Shown: piece by piece, positions 34,515 through 43,192 of the stretch
How positions within the stretch are numbered: position 1 is the stretch's first letter
Layout of the letters: every line of letters begins with the position of its first letter
DNA from: Bog-473 sp963777485
GTDB taxonomy: Bacteria; Actinomycetota; Acidimicrobiia; Acidimicrobiales; RAAP-2
DNA length: 64,000 bases
NCBI GenBank assembly: GCA_963777485.1
Contig: CAVZQP010000001.1
Location: forward strand, 1,178,001-1,242,000
Direction: 5' to 3'
Translations under genes and position numbers: made by a program
Notes under the pieces: model-generated
What the model saw: only the letters and a program-made list of their open reading frames with translations
The model's database searches: none
Told to the model about the DNA's origin: nothing

Positions 34515-34871
34515 CTAGTGCTTGGCGGCGTCGGCGATGCAGAGGCGGGCGGCCGGCATCGCCTCGAGGCGAGCGGCGCCGATCGGCTTGCCGCACACCT
34601 CACAGAGGCCGTAGGTCCCGTCCGTCAGGCGCTCCAAGGCGGCCTCAACCTCGTCGAGGCTCTCCCTCAGCTCAGTCGCCAGCCGCTCCGCCTCGCCCCG
34701 CTCCGCCGTCACTTGGCTGGAGTCCGCAAAGTTGGAGTCGTAGTTGAGGCCACTTCCCTGGTCAGCGAAGCCCAGCTCCGTCAGCTGGGCCTGCAGATGG
34801 GCACGCTCGTTGCGCAGGAGCTCCGCGAAGTCGACGTCGGCGGTCTCGGCCGTGGGGGCCTCGTTCGGCAT
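34515..34871 (-). CDS. DksA/TraR-like protein with incomplete zinc finger
   Basis: 118 residues. A coiled-coil N-terminal region ('ELLRNERAHLQAQLTELG', 'ERLATELRESLDEVEAALERL') precedes the C4 finger 'YGLCEVCGKPIGAARLEAMP' and 'ARLCIADAAKH'. The first three cysteines are present; the fourth ligand position (C-x-x-C) is Asp. Related actinobacterial proteins often lose this ligand too. DksA-type proteins bind the RNA polymerase secondary channel; whether this one does is inference. It lies 4 bp after the recombinase gene. Confidence 0.88.
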   Translation of the reverse strand: MPNEAPTAETADVDFAELLRNERAHLQAQLTELGFADQGSGLNYDSNFADSSQVTAERGEAERLATELRESLDEVEAALERLTDGTYGLCEVCGKPIGAARLEAMPAARLCIADAAKH

Positions 34872-34875
34872 GGGG

Positions 34876-35853
34876 TCATGCTACGCGGTCCCTCCCCCCC
34901 TTGGTTCCCGCACGTGGGTGGGCGCCTTCGTAGGCCCGGCGCAGGTGTTCGGGCGAAACCTTGGTGTAGCGCTGGGTCGTGGCGATCGAAGCGTGACCCA
35001 GGAGCTCCTGCACGACCCGGACGTCCGCCCCGCGCCCCAGCATGTGGGTGGCGCAGGAATGGCGCAGGACGTGAGGGCTGACCTTCTCCTCCAGGCCGAC
35101 CCGGGCGGCATACTTCTTCACCACGCCGAAAGCGCCCACCCGGGTGAGGCGGCCGCCCCGGGCATTCAGGAAGACGGCCTCGGCGTCGCTGCGCCGCCGC
35201 CATTTCTTGGGCACGAAGAGCGGGCGCCCTTCCCCCGACAGCCAGTCGGCGAGGGCCAACCGGGCCAGCTGCCCGAGCGGGACGACGCGCTCCTTGTCCC
35301 CCTTGCCGAGCACGCGCACGAGGGGCAAGCCGCGCGCATCGACGGCGTCCGACACGTCGCCGAGGTTGAGTCCGACGACCTCGCTCACCCGCGCACCTGT
35401 CCCGTACAGCACCTCGAGCAGAGCGCGGTCCCGCAGCACGGCGGGCCCCGTCCCCACGACCGCACCGAGGAGCCGCTCGGTCTCCTCCTCGCTCAGAGCC
35501 TTGGGCAGCAGGTCCGACACCGAGACCGACGGCAGGTCCGCGGCGGGATCGTCGTCGCGGCGGCCCTCCTCGACGAGGAAGCGGTAGAGGCCACGGATGC
35601 TCGAGTGGGCGCGCGCCACGGAGGCCTTGCTGTGCGATGCGCGTAGCGACGCCAGGTACGCCGCCACATCGGACGCGGAGGCGGTGTCCATGTCTCCTCT
35701 CCCGCCCTCCCGGAGCGCAACGCCGAACGCCGCCAGATCGCGCCGGTAGGCGGCCAGGGTGCGCGGCGAGCGGCCTCGCTCCACCTCGAGCCACGAGAGG
35801 TACTCCTCGGCCGCCCGGGTCAGCGGCGACGGCAACGACGACGATGTATTCAT
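34876..35853 (-). CDS. Tyrosine recombinase XerC/XerD type
   Basis: 325 residues. The SAM-like N-terminal domain is 'YLSWLEVERGRSPRTLAAY'. All catalytic residues are present: Arg in 'YGTGARVSEVVGL', Lys in 'LGKGDKERVVPL', HxxR in 'HVLRHSCATHML', His in 'LLGHASIATTQ' and Tyr in 'RYTKV'. With scpAB-like context and core-operon position it is most likely the chromosome-dimer resolvase (XerD or XerC) rather than a mobile-element integrase. The start overlaps the Nudix stop (ATGA). A linker between domains is slightly long ('EEGRRDDDPAADLP'). Confidence 0.93.
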   Translation of the reverse strand: MNTSSSLPSPLTRAAEEYLSWLEVERGRSPRTLAAYRRDLAAFGVALREGGRGDMDTASASDVAAYLASLRASHSKASVARAHSSIRGLYRFLVEEGRRDDDPAADLPSVSVSDLLPKALSEEETERLLGAVVGTGPAVLRDRALLEVLYGTGARVSEVVGLNLGDVSDAVDARGLPLVRVLGKGDKERVVPLGQLARLALADWLSGEGRPLFVPKKWRRRSDAEAVFLNARGGRLTRVGAFGVVKKYAARVGLEEKVSPHVLRHSCATHMLGRGADVRVVQELLGHASIATTQRYTKVSPEHLRRAYEGAHPRAGTKGGRDRVA

Positions 35854-36419
35854 GGCAGGCGTCCCGAGGACGCCAGGCGCTCACGAGCCATGAAGAGCCC
35901 CAGCACGGTGGTCTCGTCCTTCAGAGTCCCGTCGGCGACCAACGAGTCGACGTCGCGCAACGCGATGCGCTCCACCGTCATGTAACCCTCCTCGATGCCG
36001 TCGGGCCGGCTCTCGACCTCAGTCAGCCCGGTGGCAAGGAAGATCGTCGTGTGCTGGTCGCTTACGCCCGGCGTGTTCCACGTGCCGATCAGCCGCTCAT
36101 ACTTCGCAGCCTCGAGTCCCGCCTCCTCGGCCAGCTCGCGCCGGGCGGTCGCCTCCTCCGATTCGTCGTCCTTGTCGCGCGTCCCGGCCACGATCTCGAG
36201 CACCATGGCGTCGACGGCGGCCCGGTACTGGCGCACGAGCGTGACCGTGCCGTCGTCATGGGCGGGGACGACGGTGACCGCCCCGGGGTGACGGATGACG
36301 AAGCGGTCGAACGGATTGCCGTCTGGGTCGACGAGGTGGAAACGGTCGACCTTGAACAGCCACGCCTTCAGCAGTTCCTCTTCCGAGACACGGCGGAAGC
36401 CCGGGTCCGGAGAGGCCAC
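35850..36419 (-). CDS. Nudix hydrolase, ADP-ribose pyrophosphatase type
   Basis: 189 residues from GTG 36419. The Nudix box is 'GTRDKDDESEEATARRELAE' followed by EAGL, with the G-T-R-D-K start characteristic of actinobacterial ADP-ribose pyrophosphatases. 'TWNTPGVSDQHTTIFLATGL' lies downstream as in that group. It hydrolyses a nucleoside diphosphate derivative, probably ADP-ribose. It begins 4 bp after the pyrG stop and overlaps the recombinase start, so it is firmly in the operon. Confidence 0.93.
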   Translation of the reverse strand: MASPDPGFRRVSEEELLKAWLFKVDRFHLVDPDGNPFDRFVIRHPGAVTVVPAHDDGTVTLVRQYRAAVDAMVLEIVAGTRDKDDESEEATARRELAEEAGLEAAKYERLIGTWNTPGVSDQHTTIFLATGLTEVESRPDGIEEGYMTVERIALRDVDSLVADGTLKDETTVLGLFMARERLASSGRLP

Positions 36420-36423
36420 GGGA

Positions 36424-38064
36424 CTAGGTGACGGCGTCGAGATCGAGCAGGTGCGGCTCGCGCCCGTCCGCCCGCTCCAGCGCAGCCCCCACCAGCTCAC
36501 GGAAGAGCGGGTGCGCCCGGTCCGGGCGGCTCTTGAACTCGGGGTGCGCCTGCGTGGCGACCCAGTAGGGGTGGTCCTCCAGCTCCACGAACTCGACCAG
36601 GCGCCCGTCGGGCGAGTGGCCCGAGCAGACGAGGCCCACCGCCTCGAGCGGCTTCTTGTACTTGTTGTTGAACTCGAAGCGGTGGCGGTGGCGCTCGGTG
36701 GCGGCCAGGGAGTCATAGGCCTTGGCCACCGTGGACCCGGGGAGGAGCACGGCCTGGTACGAGCCGAGCCGCATGGTGCCGCCCTTTTCGGTGACCTCCG
36801 CCTGGTCCGGCATCAGGTCGATGACGAGATGCGGCGACGTGCTGTCGAACTCCCGGGAGTTCGCGTTCTCCAACCCGGCCAGCTCGCGGGCCACCGAGAT
36901 CACCATCACATGCAGGCCGAGGCACAGGCCGAGGCACGGGATCCGCTGCTCCCGGGCGTAGCCGGCCGCGGCCACCATGCCCTCGATCCCCCGCTCGCCG
37001 AAGCCGCCGGGGATGACGATGGCGTCGAGGCCCCGCAGCCGGTCCGTCGCCAAGAGATCGGGCACGAGCTCAGCGTCGATCCAGTCGAGCTCGACCTCCG
37101 TCCCGTGGTGGAAGCCCGAGTGTCGCAGCGCCTCGACGACCGACATGTACGCGTCGGGCATGTTCACGTACTTGCCGACGATGCCGATCTTCACCCGTCG
37201 CGTCAGCCCCTCGACCCGTTGCACCAGCGACTCCCACTCGGAGATGTCAATGGGGTGCGTCGCCTCGTCGATTCCGAGGGTCCGGCACACGTAGGCGTCC
37301 AGGCCCTGCTCATGCAGGACGAGCGGGATCTCGTAGATGCTCGCCGCGTCCACTGCGGACACCACGGCGTCGATCGCGACGTCACACTGCAGCGAGATCT
37401 TGCGCTTCAAGCCTTCGGAAATCGGCTTGTCGCTGCGGCACACGATCACGTCGGGCTGGATACCGCGGCTGCGCAGTTCGGTGACCGAGTGTTGAGTCGG
37501 CTTCGTCTTCTGTTCGCCCGACACCAGGTACGGCACCAGGGTGAGGTGCAGATAGCAGACGTTGTCCCGGCCGATGTCCCGGCGGAACTGCCGGATCGCC
37601 TCGATAAAGGGCACGATCTCGATGTCGCCGACCGTCCCCCCGATCTCGACGATGACCACGTCGATGTCCTCGTCGGCGAGCCTGTGGATGCGGTCCTTGA
37701 TCTCGTCGGTCACGTGCGGGATGACCTGCACGGTGCGCCCGAGGAAATCACCCCGGCGCTCTTTCGCGATGACCGAGCTGTAGATCCCACCGGTCGTCGT
37801 GTTGGAGCGCTTGGAAAGGCTCTCGTCGATGAAGCGCTCGTAGTGCCCGAGGTCGAGATCCGTCTCGCCCCCGTCCTCGGTGACGAACACCTCGCCGTGC
37901 TCGCCCGGGTTCATGGTCCCTGGGTCGACGTTGATGTAGGGGTCGAGCTTGCACATCGTCACGCGCAAGCCACGGCACTTGAGGAGCCGGCCGAGTGAGG
38001 AGGCGGTGAGACCCTTGCCGAGGGAGCTCGAGACTCCGCCGGTGACGAAGATGAACTTGCTCAC
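36424..38064 (-). CDS. pyrG: CTP synthase
   Basis: 546 residues from GTG 38064, with GAAGG upstream. The synthetase domain begins 'KFIFVTGGVSSSLGKGL' (P-loop) and includes 'DPYINVDPGTMNPGEHGEVF' and 'VEIGGTVGDIE'. The C-terminal glutaminase domain has 'IPGGFGERG', the nucleophile Cys in 'PCLGLCLGLHVM' and the His/Glu pair in 'THPEF'-like 'ATQAHPEFKSRP'. It aminates UTP to CTP. First gene of the pyrG-nudix-xer-TraR-M50 operon. Confidence 0.98.
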   Translation of the reverse strand: MSKFIFVTGGVSSSLGKGLTASSLGRLLKCRGLRVTMCKLDPYINVDPGTMNPGEHGEVFVTEDGGETDLDLGHYERFIDESLSKRSNTTTGGIYSSVIAKERRGDFLGRTVQVIPHVTDEIKDRIHRLADEDIDVVIVEIGGTVGDIEIVPFIEAIRQFRRDIGRDNVCYLHLTLVPYLVSGEQKTKPTQHSVTELRSRGIQPDVIVCRSDKPISEGLKRKISLQCDVAIDAVVSAVDAASIYEIPLVLHEQGLDAYVCRTLGIDEATHPIDISEWESLVQRVEGLTRRVKIGIVGKYVNMPDAYMSVVEALRHSGFHHGTEVELDWIDAELVPDLLATDRLRGLDAIVIPGGFGERGIEGMVAAAGYAREQRIPCLGLCLGLHVMVISVARELAGLENANSREFDSTSPHLVIDLMPDQAEVTEKGGTMRLGSYQAVLLPGSTVAKAYDSLAATERHRHRFEFNNKYKKPLEAVGLVCSGHSPDGRLVEFVELEDHPYWVATQAHPEFKSRPDRAHPLFRELVGAALERADGREPHLLDLDAVT

Positions 38065-38287
38065 GCCGCCTTCGGGACGCCGAACATCGCCTCGTATGAT
38101 CGGTGCACCCGACCACGATAATCGAACGCTGCGACATCGGGCGCGGACCCCGATCCGGCTCGCCTGTTCCCCCCGCTCGACCCGCACCGACGTTCAGACC
38201 GAGCGAGAGTCTCCTGCCCGATATCGGCCGCACCCTTCTGGGTCCAGACTGGTCCCTGGAAGAGACCGAGGCCATAAGAGGGCCCCG

Positions 38288-39751
38288 ATGCACCCGCCCG
38301 ACGCTCCCCCGGGGGGACCGGCGTTGGTTGCGCCGGACCACCCCGACATGACGGGGCCGCCGCGGATCCGAGCCCACGGCCATAATTCGTACATGGAGCC
38401 ACCCGACACCCTGTACGCCCTGTCGGACGGCCTCCATATCGCCTACCAGCAGTTCGGCTCGGGACCCGATCTCGTGATGGTCCCACCTCTCGTGTCCAAC
38501 GTGGAGCTGAGCTGGGACCACGAGCTCTACCGGCGTGTCCTCGAGTTCGACGCGCACCATACGCGGATGCTCATGTTCGACAAGCGCGGCATCGGAGTGT
38601 CGGACCGCTTCGAACAGCAGCCCACGCTCGAGGAGCGCATCCGGGACATCACCGCAGTGATGGATGCTGCCGGCATCGAGCGGGCGAGCCTGCTCGGGCT
38701 GTCCGAGGGCGGCATCATGGCGCAGCTGTTCGCGGCTCGGCATCCCGAGCGAGTCGACAAGCTCGTGCTCATGGACACGACGGCCGGACTCTCCGCCTTC
38801 GAGCACTTACCGGACTACGCCGAGGACGGCGACCCGGCGAACGAGCCTGGCCATGTCTTTGATCAGTTCCAGCAGCTGGCGCGGACGTGGGGCGTCGATC
38901 CCGCCTTCATGGTCGACTGGATGATGCCGAGCCAGTGCGACAACGTCCCTTTCGTGCGTTGGATCGGACGACTCCAGCGTCAGACGGCGAGCCCGGCGGA
39001 CATCGAACGTCAGATCGAGAGTGTCCTGCGGCTCGACGCAGTCGAGCATCTCTCCGAAATCCGTGTCCCGACGCTGGTGGTCCACGCGAAGGGCGACCGG
39101 GTGCTCAACGTCGCCAACGGGCGCTTCCTGGCCGACCGGATTCCCGACGCCCGCTACCTCGAGTTCCCGGTCGCGGATCATTTCATCTGGGTCGCACCCT
39201 GCTGGCGCGACATCGTCGAGGCGACCATCGGGTTCGTCGTCGGCGGGTCGTTGGTCCATCCCGCCGTCCGTCGTTTCGCCGCCGTGCTCTTCACCGACCT
39301 CGTCGACTCGACGGCGCGCTCGGCACAGGCGGGCGACGTGGCGTGGCTCGAGACACTCGAGAGCCACGACCGGATCTGCCGCGAGGTCGTCGAGACCTGT
39401 GCCGGCCGGATCGTCAAGACGACGGGCGACGGGTTGCTCGCCGTCTTTGACGCCCCCTCTCAGGCCGTGCGTGCGGCCGGAGACCTCGTCATGAAGCTCG
39501 GCTCCATCGATCTCGGTGTGCGTGCCGGAGTCCATGCCGGGGAGCTCGAACTTCGTGAGGACGGCGACGTCTCCGGCGCCGCCGTCAACATCGCCGCACG
39601 CGTCGAGCAGGCGGCCGGCCTCGGGGAGGTCTACGTGTCCTCCGCCGTGCGCGACATGCTGCTCGGCGGAGAGCACCGGTTCGCCGAGCGCGGCGACCAC
39701 CAGCTGAAGGGCGTCGAGGGTTCCTGGAAGCTGTATGCGCTGCAACTCTGA
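38288..39751 (+). CDS. Alpha/beta hydrolase fused to class III adenylate cyclase
   Basis: 487 residues. The first about 300 residues are an alpha/beta hydrolase: 'LLGLSEGGIMAQL' nucleophile elbow, 'VVHAKGDRVL' acid, 'VADHFIW' histidine. The C-terminal about 180 residues are a cyclase homology domain. Metal aspartates lie in 'FTDLVDSTARSAQAGD' and 'TTGDGLLAVF'. The adenine-selecting Lys is in 'RIVKTTGDG' and the Asp in 'GDVSGAAVN'; the transition-state Asn/Arg are in 'VNIAAR'. All residues for cAMP synthesis are visible. ATG 38288 has AAGAGGG 6 nt upstream; ATG 38393 is an alternative. The hydrolase part may sense a small ligand (inference). Confidence 0.92.
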   Translation: MHPPDAPPGGPALVAPDHPDMTGPPRIRAHGHNSYMEPPDTLYALSDGLHIAYQQFGSGPDLVMVPPLVSNVELSWDHELYRRVLEFDAHHTRMLMFDKRGIGVSDRFEQQPTLEERIRDITAVMDAAGIERASLLGLSEGGIMAQLFAARHPERVDKLVLMDTTAGLSAFEHLPDYAEDGDPANEPGHVFDQFQQLARTWGVDPAFMVDWMMPSQCDNVPFVRWIGRLQRQTASPADIERQIESVLRLDAVEHLSEIRVPTLVVHAKGDRVLNVANGRFLADRIPDARYLEFPVADHFIWVAPCWRDIVEATIGFVVGGSLVHPAVRRFAAVLFTDLVDSTARSAQAGDVAWLETLESHDRICREVVETCAGRIVKTTGDGLLAVFDAPSQAVRAAGDLVMKLGSIDLGVRAGVHAGELELREDGDVSGAAVNIAARVEQAAGLGEVYVSSAVRDMLLGGEHRFAERGDHQLKGVEGSWKLYALQL

Positions 39752-39793
39752 CCGCTGCTGACCCACCGCTGCTGCCGCCTGCGGCGCTCCTTG

Positions 39794-41401
39794 CTAGGTT
39801 CCCGCGCTGCCTCCCACGCCCAGCAATTCGCGGGCATGAGCCCGGGCGGCATCACTCCCGGGGTGACCCGACAGCATCCGCGACAGTTCGGTGACGCGCT
39901 CCTCCCCCGCCACCGCTGACGCCACCGTCACCGTGCGGCCGCGGGACTCCTGCTTCACCACGCTGATCTGTGCGTCCGCCCGCGACGCCACCTGGGCCAG
40001 GTGCGTGACTACCAGAACCTGCCGATCGGACGCCACCGAATGCAGCGCCTCGCCCAAGGCAAGCGCGGCCGCACCGCCCACCCCGGCGTCGACCTCGTCG
40101 AACACCATCGTCTGGGGGCCACCCAATCCCACCAAGCGGATGGCCAGCATCGCCCGGGCCAGCTCACCGCCCGACGCCGCGCGGGCCAGCGGCAGCAGGG
40201 GCTCACCGACGTTGGCACCCAACCACAGCTCCACGGGCTCCCCCGCGCCTTCCCGGGCAAGCCGCACCTCGAGCCGCGCCCCCGGCATGGCCAGATCCGC
40301 CAGGTGCTTCTCGACGAGGTGCCCGAACTCGCCGGCCGCCGAAGCCCGCACCGCGCGCACGGCCGCCTCCGCCTCTCCTAGCTCCTTCGACAGCTCCTGC
40401 TGCCGGGCCGTCAGCCGCGCCGCCTCGCCCTCGGCGTCCTCCAAGACGGTCAGCCGTGCCGCCGCCTCTTCGGCGTACGCCATGACGGCGGCGAGGCCTT
40501 CGCCGTATTTGCGCCGCAGCTCCGCCAGCAGTCGCCGGCGCTCCTGTACCTCGGCCAGGCGGGCCGGGTCGTCCTCCCACCCCTCGGACTCGTCGCGCAG
40601 CGCACGCGCCACATCCGCCAGCTCGACCCCTGCGGCCGCCACTCTGGCGCGGTAGTCCTCGAACGCGTCCCGACCGCTCAGGGCCGCCACCGCTTCGCCC
40701 AGCGGGCCCGCGGCGCCACCTTCCCCGCCGGCCGGGTCGAGCAGTTCGGCTGCGCCGAGCGCCGCGTCCCGGTAGGCGCCGGCGTCCGCCAAGCGGTCCT
40801 CCTCCACGCGCAAGCCGGCCTCTTCGTCGGGCTTCTCCAGGCGCGCCACCTCGATCTCCTGCACCTGGTAGCGCAACACGTCGGCTTCTCGGGCGCGCTG
40901 CTGTTCGTCGCCGCCGAGCGCCGCCAGCGAGCCGTCGACCGCGCGCAGCTCTGTGTGCAGCGCGCGTACAACCGACAGGTCCGTGCCGGCGAAGGCATCG
41001 AGCACGTTGCGCTGCGCAGCCGGTGTCACGAGGGCACGGTGCTCGTGCTGCCCGTGGATCTCAGCGAGCTCGCCTGCCGCCTCGCCCAGCGCGCCCACCG
41101 GAGCCATGCGGCCGTCGACCCAAGCCTTGGAACGTCCTTCTGCCGGAATCGACCGGGCCAGGATGACCTCATGCTCCTCGCCCTCGGCGTCCACGACGAA
41201 GCGCGCCTCCACCAACGCCTCGGTCGCGCCGGCGCGCACCATCGCCGGGTTGCCACGCCCGCCGAGCAACAGCTGCAGCGCTTCGACCACCAACGTCTTG
41301 CCCGCCCCCGTCTCGCCCGTCAGTGCGGTCATGCCGGGCCCGAACGTGAGCGCCAGGTCCTCGATCACGCCGAGGTCGCGCACGTGGAGGTCGGTCAGCA
41401 C
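39794..41401 (-). CDS. recN: DNA repair protein RecN
   Basis: 535 residues, SMC-like. Walker A is 'ALTGETGAGKTLVVEAL'; a long coiled-coil middle follows; the C-terminal ATPase half has 'PLARAASGGELARAMLAIRL' (signature) and 'TMVFDEVDAGVGG' (Walker B). RecN acts in double-strand break repair. It starts at GTG 37 bp after the nadK stop, in the tlyA-nadK-recN order conserved in actinobacteria. I see no LexA-type box upstream of it. Confidence 0.96.
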   Translation of the reverse strand: MLTDLHVRDLGVIEDLALTFGPGMTALTGETGAGKTLVVEALQLLLGGRGNPAMVRAGATEALVEARFVVDAEGEEHEVILARSIPAEGRSKAWVDGRMAPVGALGEAAGELAEIHGQHEHRALVTPAAQRNVLDAFAGTDLSVVRALHTELRAVDGSLAALGGDEQQRAREADVLRYQVQEIEVARLEKPDEEAGLRVEEDRLADAGAYRDAALGAAELLDPAGGEGGAAGPLGEAVAALSGRDAFEDYRARVAAAGVELADVARALRDESEGWEDDPARLAEVQERRRLLAELRRKYGEGLAAVMAYAEEAAARLTVLEDAEGEAARLTARQQELSKELGEAEAAVRAVRASAAGEFGHLVEKHLADLAMPGARLEVRLAREGAGEPVELWLGANVGEPLLPLARAASGGELARAMLAIRLVGLGGPQTMVFDEVDAGVGGAAALALGEALHSVASDRQVLVVTHLAQVASRADAQISVVKQESRGRTVTVASAVAGEERVTELSRMLSGHPGSDAARAHARELLGVGGSAGT

Positions 41402-41438
41402 GAACGCGCCAACCTGAATCGACGCCCGCGCCGAAGGA

Positions 41439-42308
41439 TCACGCCTCGCGGTCGGCCAGCAGCCGGAACCGCAGGATGGTGCCGAACGTGTGCGGCTCGT
41501 TGCGCACCACGCGCACCGGGTGCTCCGCCACGCGGCAGGCGATGACCGCGCCCGGTTGCAGCCGGCCGATTTCCTGGCCGTCGATCACGAGCACACCGCT
41601 GCGGTCCGGCGCCACCTCCACCGCCACACACTGGTCCTCGGCCAGCACGAGGCTGCGGTCGAGGGAGAAGTGCGGCGCCACCGGAGTCACCACCATGGCG
41701 CGCAGCGTCGGCGCGAGGATCGGGCCTCCCGCCGACAGGTTGTAGGCGGTGGAGCCCGTCGGTGTCGCGACGATCAAACCGTCGGCCGAGTACGTCAACG
41801 CCTGCTCGCCGTCGATCGTCGTGGCCAAGCGCACGGTGTGGCCGAAGTCGATCTTCTCGATGACCACCTCGTTGAGCGCGAGCAGGGTCGAGACGTCATC
41901 GGGGATCGAACGGTCCGAGATGCTCACCTCGAGCGCGCAGCGCTCCTCGATCGCCGCCTTGCCCTCCAGGACCTTTTGCAGTGCGCCCCGCACCTGGTCC
42001 GGCCCGAGGTCGGGCAGGTAGCCGAGCCGGCCGAAGTTCACCCCGAGCACCGGCACGTCGGCTGTGGCCGCGAGGCGCACGACCCGCAGGAACGTCCCGT
42101 CACCACCAAGGCTGACGGCGACGTCCGTCCCCTCGAGGCTGACCGCACCGAGGTCCACCTCGACGCCTGCCTCGGTCACCCGGTCGGGCCCACTGAAGTG
42201 CAAGATGCGTGCCACGTCCCCGCGCCCCGTGAGCCATTCGGCGGTGTCCGTCGCCAACGCCTGCGCGTCGGCGCGCTCGGGGTGCACCAGGAACGTGACA
42301 GTGGCCAT
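41439..42308 (-). CDS. nadK: NAD kinase
   Basis: 289 residues. 'VAVSLGGDGTFLRVVRLA' is the GGDGT active-site motif; 'NEVVIEKID' and 'ATPTGSTAYNLSAGGPI' are the substrate-binding strands. It phosphorylates NAD to NADP. ATG 42308 starts 14 bp after the tlyA stop. The open frame extends upstream through tlyA but is not coding there. Confidence 0.97.
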   Translation of the reverse strand: MATVTFLVHPERADAQALATDTAEWLTGRGDVARILHFSGPDRVTEAGVEVDLGAVSLEGTDVAVSLGGDGTFLRVVRLAATADVPVLGVNFGRLGYLPDLGPDQVRGALQKVLEGKAAIEERCALEVSISDRSIPDDVSTLLALNEVVIEKIDFGHTVRLATTIDGEQALTYSADGLIVATPTGSTAYNLSAGGPILAPTLRAMVVTPVAPHFSLDRSLVLAEDQCVAVEVAPDRSGVLVIDGQEIGRLQPGAVIACRVAEHPVRVVRNEPHTFGTILRFRLLADREA

Positions 42309-42322
42309 GTGACTCGAGACGC

Positions 42323-43192
42323 TCAGCCCGTGGGGTCGGCGGTGGAAAGACGGCCTTCCGCCTCGGACACCGCTCCGGCGATCATGGACGCAGTCTCGCC
42401 CGCACCGACGCTGCTGCCGTCCGCGCCCTTCCGGGCATGGACCAGGAACTCGACGTTGCCGGACGCGCCGGTCAAGGGGGAGGCCATCGCCCCCATGATG
42501 CCGGTTCCGGCCGAGACGAGCGCGGACGCAACGCCCTCCAGCGCCCCTTTCCACTCTCCCGGGTCCCGCACGATGCCCTTCCCCCGCGACACGACGGCGC
42601 GCCCGGCCTCGAACTGCGGCTTGACCAGCACGACCAGGTCAGCGCCGGGCGCGGCCACCTCGCCGCACAATGCGGGTGCGACGGTCCGCAGCGAGATGAA
42701 CGACAGGTCGGCCACGACGACCGGGCACGGCGTGAACGCCGGGTCCACACGTCGCAACGTCGCAACGTCCAACTCCCGCACGTTGACCCGCTCCAGCACG
42801 CACACCCGCGGGTCCGCCCGCAGCGAAGGGGCGAGCTGGCCGTGCCCGACGTCGACCGCGTACACCTGCGACGCGCCGCGCTGGAGGAGGCAGTCGGTGA
42901 AGCCGCCCGTCGAGGCGCCGGCGTCCATCGCCCGGTAGCCGGCTACGGACACGCTGAACCGATCGAGTGCCGCCTCGAGCTTCAGACCGCCCCGCGACAC
43001 ATAGGGCGGCGGCGGTCCGAGGACGACGATGGGCTCGCCTGCCCCCACCAGGCGCGCCGGCTTGTCGGCCGGGGCGCCGGAGACCAGGACCGAGCCGGCC
43101 TCGACAAGGGCACGGGCTTCGTTGCGAGAGGGGGCGAGATCCCGGCGCACCAGCTCGGCGTCGAGCCGGCGGCGTCCGCCCCCGCTGGTCAG
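42323..43192 (-). CDS. tlyA: TlyA-type rRNA 2'-O-methyltransferase (probable CTG start)
   Basis: 289 residues if started at CTG 43192. S4 domain: 'RRRLDAELVRRDLAPSRNEA' and 'LVEAGSVLVSG'. The FtsJ-like methyltransferase follows, with 'DAGASTGGFTDCLLQRGA'. The K-D-K-E catalytic tetrad is Lys in 'GGLKLEAALD', Asp in 'VVADLSFIS', Lys in 'VLVKPQFEAG' and Glu in 'NVEFLVHAR'. The first canonical start, GTG 43150, would cut the 'RLDAELV' strand off the S4 domain. CTG 43192 overlaps the upstream stop as CTGA and has GAAGG 4-5 nt before it. Confidence 0.93.
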   Translation of the reverse strand: MTSGGGRRRLDAELVRRDLAPSRNEARALVEAGSVLVSGAPADKPARLVGAGEPIVVLGPPPPYVSRGGLKLEAALDRFSVSVAGYRAMDAGASTGGFTDCLLQRGASQVYAVDVGHGQLAPSLRADPRVCVLERVNVRELDVATLRRVDPAFTPCPVVVADLSFISLRTVAPALCGEVAAPGADLVVLVKPQFEAGRAVVSRGKGIVRDPGEWKGALEGVASALVSAGTGIMGAMASPLTGASGNVEFLVHARKGADGSSVGAGETASMIAGAVSEAEGRLSTADPTG

